Of a stretch of DNA of 64,000 nt, positions 54,493 through 62,774 are shown piece after piece. Every line of letters begins with the position of its first letter. Position 1 is the first letter of the stretch. The notes beneath the pieces are model-generated. The model was not told where the DNA came from. It saw only the letters and a program-made list of their open reading frames with translations, and did not search any database. Location of the stretch: NCBI RefSeq assembly GCF_014779795.1, contig NZ_JACXZS010000004.1, positions 62,001 to 126,000 on the forward strand, given 5' to 3'. The position numbers were made by a program, and so were the translations under genes. Origin of the DNA: Microbacterium helvum. GTDB taxonomy: Bacteria > Actinomycetota > Actinomycetes > Actinomycetales > Microbacteriaceae.

Positions 54493-56694
54493 TCAGGTCC
54501 GCATCTCGGCACGAGGCGCATGAGCCGGCGTCGCCGCACCGGCGAGAGCCGCGAGCGATGCCGCCACCGAATGATCGACCTCCCGCTCGACGCGGGGGTG
54601 CTCGCTCAGGACGATCAGCGACTTCGCCGCGAGACGCAGCGTGTCGCCCGGGCTGACGAGCGCCAAGTCGGCCCGCTCCCCCGCGGTGTCGATGACGATC
54701 TCCCAGTCCGGACTGTACTCGACGATCGGGATGGAGAAATCGATGATGTCGTCGCCCGCGTTGAAGAGCACGATGAAGTGGCGGTCGCGGATCGGATCGC
54801 CCCGACGGTCCTTCTCGCGGATGCCCGCGCCGTTGAGGAACACCCCCACGGCGCGACCGAAGCCCGACTCCCAGTCCTCCGGCTGCATGAGGGTTCCGTC
54901 GGGGCGCAGCCAGGCGATGTCCTGGACGGGCGCTCCGACATCCCGGTGCACCGGGCGGCCTTCGAAGAAGCGCCGACGTCTGAACGTGGGGTGATCGCGC
55001 CGGAGCCTGCTCACTGCGGCCGTGAACTCCAGCAGCGGCCGGTCGGCGGCATCCCAATCGATCCACGTGATCTCGTTGTCCTGCGCGTAGCCGTTGTTGT
55101 TGCCCTGCTGCGTGCGCCCGAGTTCGTCGCCATGCAGCAGCATGGGCACCCCCTGGCTGAGCATGAGGGTTGCGAGGAGGTTGCGCTGCTGCCGCGCCCG
55201 CATCGTCAGCACGGCCGGATCGTCCGTCGGGCCCTCGACGCCGAAGTTGTCGGAACGGTTGTCGTCGGCGCCGTCGCGACCGTCCTCGCCGTTGGCGTCG
55301 TTGTGCTTCTCTTCGTAAGAGACGAGGTCGCGCAGCGTGAACCCGTCGTGCGCCGTGACGAAGTTGACGGACGCCACCGGCCGGCGCCCGGAGTGCTCGT
55401 AGAGGTCGCTCGAGCCGGTGAGCCGTGACGCGAACTCACCGAGGGCCTGCGGCTCGCCGCGCCAGAAGTCCCGCACGGTGTCGCGGTACTTGCCGTTCCA
55501 CTCGGTCCACTGCGGCGGGAAGTTGCCGACCTGGTAGCCGCCGGGACCGACGTCCCACGGCTCGGCGATGAGCTTGACCTGCGAGACGACCGGATCCTGC
55601 TGCACGAGCTCGAAGAACGTCGACAGCCGGTCGACGTCGTAGAACTCCCGTGCGAGCGCCGACGCGAGGTCGAACCGGAAGCCGTCGACGTGCATGTCGA
55701 TCACCCAGTAGCGCAGGGAGTCCATGATCAGCTGCAGCGAGTGCGGATTGCGCACGTTCAGGCTGTTGCCCGTCCCGGTGTAGTCCGTGTAGTAGCGCTT
55801 GTCGTCTTCGAGCTTGTAGTAGGCGGCGTTGTCGATGCCTCGCATCGAGAGGGTGGGGCCGAGGTGATTGCCCTCGGCTGTGTGGTTGTACACGACGTCG
55901 AGGATGACCTCGATGCCGGCGGCGTGCAGCGCCCTCACCATGCCCTTGAACTCCTGCACCTGCTCGCCGCGCTGCCCGGTCGCCGCGTAGCGGTTGTGCG
56001 GCGCGAAGAACGAGATGGTGTTGTAGCCCCAGTAGTTCGAGAGTCCCTTCTGCTGGAGGATCGCGTCGTCGACGAACTGGTGGACGGGCATCAGCTCGAT
56101 CGCGGTGACGCCGAGCTTCGTCAGGTGCTCGATGATCGCCGGGTGCGCGACGGCACTGTACGTCCCGCGCATCTCATCGGGAATGGCCGGATGCCGCATC
56201 GTCAGACCGCGGACATGAGCTTCGTAGATCAGCGTCTCGGCGTAGGGCGTCCCCGGTCGGCGGTCCCCCGCCCAGTCGAAGAACGGATTGACGACGACGC
56301 CCTTCATCATGTCGGGAGCGGAGTCCTCATCGTTCCGCGAATCCGGATCCCCGAACGTGTAGCCGTACACGGACTGCCCCAAGTGCACCGCGCCCTGCAC
56401 GGCCTTCGCATAGGGGTCCAGCAGCAGCTTGGACGGGTTGAAGCGAAGGCCGTTCGCGGGGTCGTGGGCACCGTGGACCCTGTACCCGTAGCGCTGCCCG
56501 GGCTGCACGTTGGGCACGTACGCGTGCCACACGAAAGCGTCGACCTCGACCAGGTCCAGGCGCGTCTCCGCGCCGCGCGTGCCGAACAGGCAGAGCTCCA
56601 CGCGTTCCGCACCCTCGCTGAACAGGGCGAAGTTGGTGCCGCTCCCGTCGAACGTCGCTCCGAGCGGATACGCCGATCCCGGCCACGTGTGCAT
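54493..56694 (-). CDS. glgX: Glycogen debranching enzyme GlgX (copy 2)
   Basis: 733 residues. Isoamylase-type GH13 with a CBM48 N-domain (about 10-150), nucleophile D342 in GFRFDLASALARE, acid/base Glu in IAEPWDVGPGGY and carboxylate in VTAHDGFTLRDLVSYEEKHN. Compared with copy 1 it is about 40 residues longer and closer to classical GlgX/TreX. It is not beside other glycogen genes, so it may serve general malto-oligosaccharide turnover. Start ATG 56694 is preceded by GGGGGACCGAGG. Confidence 0.94.
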   Translation of the reverse strand: MHTWPGSAYPLGATFDGSGTNFALFSEGAERVELCLFGTRGAETRLDLVEVDAFVWHAYVPNVQPGQRYGYRVHGAHDPANGLRFNPSKLLLDPYAKAVQGAVHLGQSVYGYTFGDPDSRNDEDSAPDMMKGVVVNPFFDWAGDRRPGTPYAETLIYEAHVRGLTMRHPAIPDEMRGTYSAVAHPAIIEHLTKLGVTAIELMPVHQFVDDAILQQKGLSNYWGYNTISFFAPHNRYAATGQRGEQVQEFKGMVRALHAAGIEVILDVVYNHTAEGNHLGPTLSMRGIDNAAYYKLEDDKRYYTDYTGTGNSLNVRNPHSLQLIMDSLRYWVIDMHVDGFRFDLASALAREFYDVDRLSTFFELVQQDPVVSQVKLIAEPWDVGPGGYQVGNFPPQWTEWNGKYRDTVRDFWRGEPQALGEFASRLTGSSDLYEHSGRRPVASVNFVTAHDGFTLRDLVSYEEKHNDANGEDGRDGADDNRSDNFGVEGPTDDPAVLTMRARQQRNLLATLMLSQGVPMLLHGDELGRTQQGNNNGYAQDNEITWIDWDAADRPLLEFTAAVSRLRRDHPTFRRRRFFEGRPVHRDVGAPVQDIAWLRPDGTLMQPEDWESGFGRAVGVFLNGAGIREKDRRGDPIRDRHFIVLFNAGDDIIDFSIPIVEYSPDWEIVIDTAGERADLALVSPGDTLRLAAKSLIVLSEHPRVEREVDHSVAASLAALAGAATPAHAPRAEMRT

Positions 56695-56794
56695 CCTCGG
56701 TCCCCCATGCCTCGCTGGCCACACATTACCCGGGCGCGGCGCCACCGGCGGCGACGCGGCACGCACCGCGCCTCACATGGCGGACCTCCACCCT

Positions 56795-56860
56795 GTGAGC
56801 GAAACGTTCGCTCGGGGTAACGGCGGACCCCCCGGCGGCGAAACACCGCGCTCCTAACGT
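56795..56860 (+). promoter_or_regulatory. nirB promoter with NarK-shared operator elements
   Basis: Elements: GTGA (56795), GTAAC (56817), GAAACACC (56840), TCCTAACGT ending 56860 with TAACGT as the likely -10 box. Start-to-start distances are 22, 23 and 15. The same set at the same distances precedes narK. A palindrome GAGCGAA-ACG-TTCGCTC (56797-56813) overlaps the first element. GTnAC and GaAAC are the half-site words of the actinobacterial nitrogen regulator GlnR, so GlnR and/or the NnaR-like protein is the likely binder. Confidence 0.65.
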
Positions 56861-56885
56861 CGCCGGTACCGAATCCCACCGGATC

Positions 56886-56893
56886 AGGAGGAG
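56886..56893 (+). promoter_or_regulatory. Strong ribosome-binding site (AGGAGGAG) of nirB
   Basis: Two bases short of ATG 56896. It fixes the start of nirB and its 26-residue N-terminal extension ahead of MSTTPALG. Confidence 0.75.
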
Positions 56894-56895
56894 CC

Positions 56896-59565
56896 ATGGC
56901 CCACCGCGATCGTGTCGACAGCCGGAAACATGACGCTGACGCCGATGCAACATCGCCCGCGTACCGTGACGACATGAGCACCACGCCCGCCCTCGGCACG
57001 CACGTCGTGGTCGTGGGCGCGGGGATGGTCGCCCACCGGTTCGTCGAGAGCCTTCTGAGCCGCGCCGACGAGCGGTGGCACATCACGCTCATCGGCGAGG
57101 AGGACCGCCACCCCTACGACCGTGTCGGCCTGACCGGGTTCTTCGCCGGAGCGTCGGCGGACGACCTGACCCTGGACCGCGGCATCCTCGACGACGAGCG
57201 CGTCCGCTTCCTGCGCGGCGACGCCGTCTCGCGCATCGACCGCAGCGCACGGCGCGTGACCACTCGTGGCGGCACCAGCGTCGCGTACGACCGGCTCGTG
57301 CTGGCGACGGGCTCCTACGCAGCCCGCCTCGCCGTCGACGGATTCGGCCTGGACGGCTGCTTCGTGTACCGCACCCTGGATGACGTCGAGCGGCTGCGGG
57401 CGTTCGTCCGGCGCCGCTCGGCCGAGCTCGGCCGGCCGCTCACCGGCACCGTGATCGGCGGCGGCCTGCTGGGCCTCGAAGCGGCAGGGGCCCTGCAGGG
57501 GCTGGATGTCGCCTGCACCGTCGTGCAGTCCTCCGACCGGCTGATGTCGGCTCAGCTGGATCGGCCCGCCGGCGACGCACTGCGGCGGCTCATCGAGTCC
57601 CGTGGCATCGCCGTCAAGACCGAGGCCATCACCACCAGGCTCGACCCCGACCGCACCGGACAGGTCACGGGGCTGGAGTTCCGCGACGGCTCTTACGGAC
57701 GCACGGACGTCGTCGTGTTCACCGTCGGCGTCCGGCCGCGGGACGACCTCGCCCGTGCCTCCGGCATCGACGTGCACCCGCGGGGCGGCGTGCTCATCGA
57801 CGCGGGCTGCCAGACGTCGGACCCGCGCGTCCTGGCCATCGGCGAGGTCGCGAACTACGACGGGCAGTGCGTCGGTCTCGTCGCTCCCGGCTATGCGATG
57901 GCCGAGGTGGCCGCCACACGGCTCCTCGGCGGCGAGGCATCCTTCCCCGGCTACGACCTCTCGACCAAGCTCAAGCTCTCGGGGGTCGACGTGGCGAGCT
58001 TCGGCGATGCGTTCGCCGAGACGCCCGGCGCCCTCGACGTCGTGTACGCCGATCCGGTGGCGGGTGTCTACAAGAAGCTCGTGCTGTCGGACGACGCGAA
58101 GACGCTGCTCGGCGGCATCCTCGTCGGCGACGCGTCGGCCTACGGCTCGCTGCGGCCGCTCGTGGGCGGCGCGCTGGGCGGCGACCCCGCCGCCTATCTT
58201 ATGCCCGAGGGCGGTGTGGCGGCGCCGACCGGCGACCTCCCCGACGACGCGCTGGTCTGCTCGTGCAACAGCGTCAGCGCCGGGCGCATCCGCCACGCGG
58301 TGCACGAAGAGGGATGCACCGACGTCACCGGCATCAAGGCGTGCACGAAGGCCGGCGCCGCGTGCGGCTCGTGCGTCACCATGGTCAAGAAGCTCGTCGC
58401 CACCGAGCTCGCGAAGACCGGAGCCACGGTCAGCAACGCGCTGTGCGAGCACTTCGATCTTTCGCGACGTCAGCTCTTCGATGCTGTGCGCGTGTCCGGT
58501 CTCACGACCTTCAGCGCCGTGATCGAGCGGTTCGGCGTCGGCCGCGGCTGCGACATCTGCAAGCCCGCGCTCGCGAGCATCCTCTCGACCCTCGTGGGCG
58601 GGCACGTGCTCGACGGTGAGAACGCGACGCTGCAGGACACCAACGACCACGTCATGGCGAACCTGCAGAAGGACGGCAGCTACTCCGTCGTCCCGCGGAT
58701 CCCCGGCGGCGAGATCACCCCCGAAGGACTGCTGGTCATCGGCCAGGTCGCGCAGGACTTCGGGCTCTACACGAAGATCACCGGCGGTCAGCGCATCGAC
58801 ATGTTCGGTGCGCGCCTGGAGCAGCTGCCCGACATCTGGAAGCGGCTGGTCGACGCCGGCTTCGAGTCCGGCCACGCGTACGGGAAGTCGCTGCGCACGG
58901 TGAAGTCGTGCGTCGGCTCGACCTGGTGCCGCTACGGCGTGCAGGATTCGGTCGGCATGGCCGTGCGGCTGGAACTCCGCTACCGCGGGCTGCGGTCTCC
59001 GCACAAGCTCAAGCTCGGCGTGTCGGGCTGCGCCCGCGAGTGCGCCGAGGCGCGCGGCAAGGACGTGGGCGTCATCGCGACCGAGGCGGGCTGGAACATG
59101 TACGTCGGCGGCAACGGCGGATTCACGCCGCGCCACGCCGTGCTGCTGGCCGAGGGCCTGAGCGACGACGAGCTGCTCACGGCCATCGACCGGTTCCTGA
59201 TGTACTACATCTTCACCGCTGACCGCCTGCAGCGCACGGCGCCGTGGTTCGAGGAGCTCGACGGCGGCATCGAGGGGCTGCGCGAAGTCATCTTCGACGA
59301 CAGCCTGGGCATCTGCGCCGACCTCGACGCTGCCATGGCCGCGCACATCGGCTCGTACGAGGACGAGTGGGCGGCGACGCTCCACGACCCCGACAAGCTC
59401 CGGCGCTTCGCGTCGTTCGTGAACGCCCCCACCACGCCCGATCCGTCGCTCGCGTACGTCGCCGAGCGTGGTCAGCCCCGCCCCGCCACCGCCCAGGAGC
59501 GCGAGGCCGAACGCGGTGACGGTGGCGTCCTCATCGCCGGAACGACCCTGGAGGTGCGCCGATGA
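56896..59565 (+). CDS. nirB: Assimilatory nitrite reductase (NADH), large subunit
   Basis: 889 residues. Six-electron reduction of nitrite to ammonium with FAD, [2Fe-2S], [4Fe-4S] and siroheme. Domains: FAD/NAD reductase (about 27-420), BFD-like [2Fe-2S] site with C455, C457, C490 and C493 (CSCNSV; CTKAGAACGSC), a second short Cys region (RGCDICKP, about 555), ferredoxin-like half-domain and siroheme/[4Fe-4S] site with C672, C678, C712 and C716 (CVGSTWC and GCAREC). Overlaps nirD by 4 bases. A promoter with the shared elements precedes it. Confidence 0.97.
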   Translation: MAHRDRVDSRKHDADADATSPAYRDDMSTTPALGTHVVVVGAGMVAHRFVESLLSRADERWHITLIGEEDRHPYDRVGLTGFFAGASADDLTLDRGILDDERVRFLRGDAVSRIDRSARRVTTRGGTSVAYDRLVLATGSYAARLAVDGFGLDGCFVYRTLDDVERLRAFVRRRSAELGRPLTGTVIGGGLLGLEAAGALQGLDVACTVVQSSDRLMSAQLDRPAGDALRRLIESRGIAVKTEAITTRLDPDRTGQVTGLEFRDGSYGRTDVVVFTVGVRPRDDLARASGIDVHPRGGVLIDAGCQTSDPRVLAIGEVANYDGQCVGLVAPGYAMAEVAATRLLGGEASFPGYDLSTKLKLSGVDVASFGDAFAETPGALDVVYADPVAGVYKKLVLSDDAKTLLGGILVGDASAYGSLRPLVGGALGGDPAAYLMPEGGVAAPTGDLPDDALVCSCNSVSAGRIRHAVHEEGCTDVTGIKACTKAGAACGSCVTMVKKLVATELAKTGATVSNALCEHFDLSRRQLFDAVRVSGLTTFSAVIERFGVGRGCDICKPALASILSTLVGGHVLDGENATLQDTNDHVMANLQKDGSYSVVPRIPGGEITPEGLLVIGQVAQDFGLYTKITGGQRIDMFGARLEQLPDIWKRLVDAGFESGHAYGKSLRTVKSCVGSTWCRYGVQDSVGMAVRLELRYRGLRSPHKLKLGVSGCARECAEARGKDVGVIATEAGWNMYVGGNGGFTPRHAVLLAEGLSDDELLTAIDRFLMYYIFTADRLQRTAPWFEELDGGIEGLREVIFDDSLGICADLDAAMAAHIGSYEDEWAATLHDPDKLRRFASFVNAPTTPDPSLAYVAERGQPRPATAQEREAERGDGGVLIAGTTLEVRR

Positions 59566-59987
59566 CCCTGATCGAGCAGCAGACGACCGCAGACGCACCG
59601 ACACCGGAGCGGCGCGGCTGGGTGCCGGTGTGCGACCTCGCCGACCTCGAGATCGAGCGCGGCCGGGCGGCCCTGCTCGGTGGCACCCAGATCGCCCTCT
59701 TCCTCACGCGCGGTGCGGACGGCGGCGACGGCCGCGTCTACGCGGTGTCGAATTTCGACCCCTACAGCCGCGCGAACGTCATCTCGCGCGGGATCGTGGG
59801 CACGCGGCAGGATGTGCCGACCGTCGCCTCGCCCATGTTCAAGCAGGTGTTCGACCTGCGCACCGGCATCTGCCTCGACAGCCAGGGCAAGGATCCCGTC
59901 GACCTTCACGCGTGGCCGACGGCTGTGGCCGACGGCGTCGTGCTCGTGCGGTGCGACGAGCGCATCGACATCGGCGGCGCATCATGA
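59562..59987 (+). CDS. nirD: Assimilatory nitrite reductase (NADH), small subunit
   Basis: 141 residues, ATG inside the nirB stop. Rieske-like fold (WVPVCDLADLEIERGRAALL; QIALFLTR; DPVDLHAWPTAVADGVVLVR). The Rieske Cys/His ligands are absent (the loop reads VYAVSNFDPYSRANVISRG), which is normal for NirD, so it holds no cluster. It should bind NirB and be needed for its activity. Stop overlaps cobA by 4 bases. Confidence 0.94.
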   Translation: MTLIEQQTTADAPTPERRGWVPVCDLADLEIERGRAALLGGTQIALFLTRGADGGDGRVYAVSNFDPYSRANVISRGIVGTRQDVPTVASPMFKQVFDLRTGICLDSQGKDPVDLHAWPTAVADGVVLVRCDERIDIGGAS

Positions 59988-60736
59988 CCGGCCGTGTCCA
60001 CCTGATCGGCGGCGGCCCGGGGCCGCTCGACCTGCTGACCCTGCGCGCCTGGCGTCTGCTCACCGCGGCCGACGTCGTGGTCATGGACCGGCTGGGTCCG
60101 ACCGACATCCGCGGCGAGCTGCGGCCCGACGCCGAGGTGATCGATGTCGGCAAGCGCCCTGGGCACCATCCCGTGCCGCAGGACGAGATCAACGCGCTGC
60201 TCGTCGCCCGGGCCCGCGACGGGCGAGAGGTGGTGCGTCTCAAGGGCGGCGATCCGTTCGTCTTCGGTCGCGGCGGCGAAGAGGTAGCCGCGTGTCTGGC
60301 CGCCGGCATCCCCGTCGACGTCGTTCCGGGCGTGACGAGCGCCGTCGCCGTCCCCCAGGCCGCCGGCATCCCGGTCACCCACCGCGGCGTCGCGACGGCC
60401 GTGCACATCGTCCACGGCCAGATCGCGGTCACCGAGTCGACGCTCGCCGCGCTGCGCGACCCCGACGTCACGACTGTCATCCTGATGGGAGTCAGCGCGA
60501 TCCCGCGCATCGTGGCCGATGCGCTCCGCGCCGGCGTGGACGCCGATCGCCCGGTCGCGATCGTCGAGCGCGGACATCACCTCGATCAGCGCACGACGCG
60601 CACTACCCTCGGAAGAGCGGTGCTGGATGCCGGGCGCACCGGCATCCGCAATCCCGCGGTCATCGTCGTCGGCGATGTCGCCCGCGCCGAACTGCTGCTT
60701 CCCGCGCACGAGATGACAGGTGACACCGTCCGTTGA
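59984..60736 (+). CDS. cobA: Uroporphyrinogen-III C-methyltransferase (SUMT)
   Basis: 250 residues. Methylates uroporphyrinogen III to precorrin-2, the precursor of siroheme (and cobalamin). VHLIGGGPGPLDLLTLRAWR, LKGGDPFVFGRGGEEVAACL, VVPGVTSAVAVPQAAGIPVT and GRAVLDAGRTGIRNPAVIVV are characteristic. It is a separate SUMT without the oxidase/chelatase domain of CysG, so another enzyme must finish siroheme. Overlaps nirD and hemD by 4 bases each. Confidence 0.95.
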   Translation: MTGRVHLIGGGPGPLDLLTLRAWRLLTAADVVVMDRLGPTDIRGELRPDAEVIDVGKRPGHHPVPQDEINALLVARARDGREVVRLKGGDPFVFGRGGEEVAACLAAGIPVDVVPGVTSAVAVPQAAGIPVTHRGVATAVHIVHGQIAVTESTLAALRDPDVTTVILMGVSAIPRIVADALRAGVDADRPVAIVERGHHLDQRTTRTTLGRAVLDAGRTGIRNPAVIVVGDVARAELLLPAHEMTGDTVR

Positions 60737-61869
60737 GCTCCGCCAACCGCCCCACCCTCTCGGCCGCGCTGGACGGCTGCACCGTCGTCATCGCGGTCGA
60801 TCGACGATCCTCCGAGCTGGCCGCCGCGCTGGAGCGCCACGGCGCCGTGGTGCGCCATGCCCCCGCGCTCACGATCGTCCCGCACATCGACGACGAGGCC
60901 CTGATCGCGGCGACCCGGGCCTTGATCTCGGCGCCGCCGGACATCGTGGTCGCCACGACCGGTGTCGGGTTCCGCGGGTGGATGGAAGCCGCCGACGAGG
61001 CGGGCCTCGCCGACGAGCTGCACGAGGCGCTGGCGTCGGCACGGATCGTCGCGCGCGGTCCGAAGGCGCGCGGCGCCATCCAGCAGGCGGGGTTCAGCGC
61101 GGACTGGGTCGCGGAGTCCGAGACCTCGGCCGAACTCGGCGAGTACCTGCTGGCGGAGGGCGTGGCGGGGCGACGTGTGGCGGTGCAGCATCACGGGTCG
61201 GGCGCGGACGGACTCGACGAGCTGCTCGGGGATGCCGGCGGGGACGTCGTGAGCCTGACGGTCTACCGATGGGGGCCGCCGCCGGACCCTGCGGTGGTCG
61301 CACGTTCGGTGCAGGCCACCGCGCAGGGCGAGGTGGATGCGGTGCTCTTCACCTCGGCGCCGGGAGCTGCGGAGTGGATGGCCGCCGCGGCACGCGAGGG
61401 CGCGCTCGACGCGATCGTCGACCGTGCCGGACGGGGGCGACTGCTGCTCGCGGCCGTCGGCCCGATCACCGCGGGCCCGCTGCAGCAGGCGGGCGTGGAG
61501 CCGCTCATCGCAGAGCGCGGGCGTCTGGGGGCGCTCGTGCGCGCCGTCGTCTCGCACTTCGGCGGCGGTCACGTGGATTCGCTCGACACCGGGGCCGGGC
61601 GACTGGAGCTGCGCAGCTCGGGGGTCGTCCTCGACGGCCGTCACATCCCGCTGTCGCGCACCGGCGCAGATCTCATGGCGGCGCTGTTCGACGCGGGTGG
61701 AGGGGTCGTGTCGCGCCAGCGTCTGCAGGCGGTGCTGCCCCGCTCGGGCGAGAGCACCCACGCCGTCGAGATGGCGGTGGCGCGCCTGCGCGAGGCACTC
61801 GGAACACCCGATCTCGTGAAGACCGTCGTCAAACGCGGCTACCGCATCGACGTGCTCGACCCCGCCTGA
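60733..61869 (+). CDS. nnaR: Uroporphyrinogen-III synthase-like/winged-helix regulator (NnaR-like)
   Basis: 378 residues from TTG 60733, inside the cobA stop (TTGA). Residues about 15-265 form a HemD fold (two lobes; GCTVVIAVDRRSSELAAALE, VVATTGVGFRGWMEAADEAG, AVLFTSAPGAAEWMAAAARE). Residues about 285-376 are an OmpR-type winged helix (GADLMAALFDAGGGVVSRQR, then HAVEMAVARLREALGTPDLV, TVVKRGYRI). This is the layout of NnaR of Streptomyces, a co-activator with GlnR of nitrate/nitrite genes. It may also make uroporphyrinogen III. TTG and coupling suggest low, operon-linked expression. Confidence 0.85.
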   Translation: MSSANRPTLSAALDGCTVVIAVDRRSSELAAALERHGAVVRHAPALTIVPHIDDEALIAATRALISAPPDIVVATTGVGFRGWMEAADEAGLADELHEALASARIVARGPKARGAIQQAGFSADWVAESETSAELGEYLLAEGVAGRRVAVQHHGSGADGLDELLGDAGGDVVSLTVYRWGPPPDPAVVARSVQATAQGEVDAVLFTSAPGAAEWMAAAAREGALDAIVDRAGRGRLLLAAVGPITAGPLQQAGVEPLIAERGRLGALVRAVVSHFGGGHVDSLDTGAGRLELRSSGVVLDGRHIPLSRTGADLMAALFDAGGGVVSRQRLQAVLPRSGESTHAVEMAVARLREALGTPDLVKTVVKRGYRIDVLDPA

Positions 61870-61878
61870 CAGATCCGC

Positions 61879-61893
61879 GCCGGGCGTCCCGGC
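61879..61893. terminator. Short GC hairpin after the nir operon
   Basis: 6-bp stem GCCGGG/CCCGGC with loop CGT, 10 bases past the stop and 8 bases from the trmD stop. Could end both convergent transcripts; weak support. Confidence 0.4.
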
Positions 61894-61900
61894 CGCGGCG

Positions 61901-62596
61901 TCAGTCCGTCGCCGCGGTTCCGTCGAGCAGATCCGGGCGGTGGGTCCGCGTGCGTTCCAGGCTCTGCTCCCGCCGCCACGCGGCGATCGCGCCGTGGTTG
62001 CCGCTGAGCAGCACGGGCGGAACCTCCAGCCCGCGCCACTCGGCGGGCTTGGTGTAGCTGGGGTACTCCAGCATCCCGAGCTCGTGGGATTCCTCGACGA
62101 GGCTCTCGGGGTTGCCGACGACACCGGGGATCAGGCGCGATACGGCCTCGATGACAGCCATGGCGGCCACCTCGCCGCCGTTGAGCACGTAGTCCCCGAG
62201 GCTCACCAGACGAACGCGGCCGCGAGCGGCGTAGTAGTCGACGACGCGCTGGTCGATACCCTCGTAGCGTCCGCAGGCGAACACCAGGTGCTGCTCCTGC
62301 GCCAGCTCGCGTGCGAGCGGCTGCGAGAACAGCTCCCCCGCCGGCGAGGGCACCAGCAGCACGGCGTCGTCGCTCAGCACGGCGTCCAGCGCCTCGCCCC
62401 ACGGCTCGGGCTTCATCACCATTCCCGCGCCGCCGCCGTACGGCGTGTCGTCGACGGTCCGGTGCCGGTCGTGGGTCCAGTCGCGCAGGTCGTGGACGTG
62501 CATGTCGAGGATGCCGCGATCGCGGGCCTTGCCGATCAGCGAGACGCCGAGCACGTCGAAGAACGTCGGGAAGATCGTGACGATGTCGACGCGCAT
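61901..62596 (-). CDS. trmD: tRNA (guanine-37-N1)-methyltransferase
   Basis: 231 residues. [58 protein letters not shown] and the deep-knot SAM loop ([20 protein letters not shown]) match TrmD. Normally next to rimM and rplS; here it stands alone between the nir operon and narK. A leaderless promoter (TAGACT) lies 7 bases before ATG 62596. Confidence 0.97.
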   Translation of the reverse strand: MRVDIVTIFPTFFDVLGVSLIGKARDRGILDMHVHDLRDWTHDRHRTVDDTPYGGGAGMVMKPEPWGEALDAVLSDDAVLLVPSPAGELFSQPLARELAQEQHLVFACGRYEGIDQRVVDYYAARGRVRLVSLGDYVLNGGEVAAMAVIEAVSRLIPGVVGNPESLVEESHELGMLEYPSYTKPAEWRGLEVPPVLLSGNHGAIAAWRREQSLERTRTHRPDLLDGTAATD

Positions 62597-62603
62597 GCCT
62601 TCG

Positions 62604-62609
62604 AGTCTA
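62604..62609 (-). promoter_or_regulatory. -10 box (TAGACT) of the trmD leaderless promoter
   Basis: Minus-strand TAGACT 7 bases before ATG 62596. Confidence 0.65.
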
Positions 62610-62666
62610 GAAGGAGCGCGTGTTACCGACGTGTGACGGCAGCCCCACCCCGTGGGAGCGGGCGGC

Positions 62667-62732
62667 GTGATCGAGAAGTGACCGAGAGGTAACCGGCCCG
62701 CACGACGGCCCGAAACACCCGCTTCCTAGCGT
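62667..62732 (+). promoter_or_regulatory. narK promoter with nirB-shared operator elements
   Basis: Elements: GTGA (62667), GTAAC (62689), GAAACACC (62712), TCCTAGCGT ending 62732 (TAGCGT as -10). Spacing 22, 23 and 15, identical to nirB. In addition GTGAC at 62678 stands 11 bases before GTAAC, giving an AC-n9-AC arrangement as in GlnR sites. Most of the 18-base spacer between GTAAC and GAAACACC differs from nirB, which argues for selection on the elements. Confidence 0.65.
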
Positions 62733-62774
62733 GGACGCACACTCATCCGCAGTGCCCGCTCACAGGGAGGCGCC

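Noticed and set aside
56884..59604. A 900-residue open frame antisense to nirB
   Set aside because: It is a codon-bias shadow. nirB has a strong ribosome-binding site, all cofactor Cys residues and operon context.
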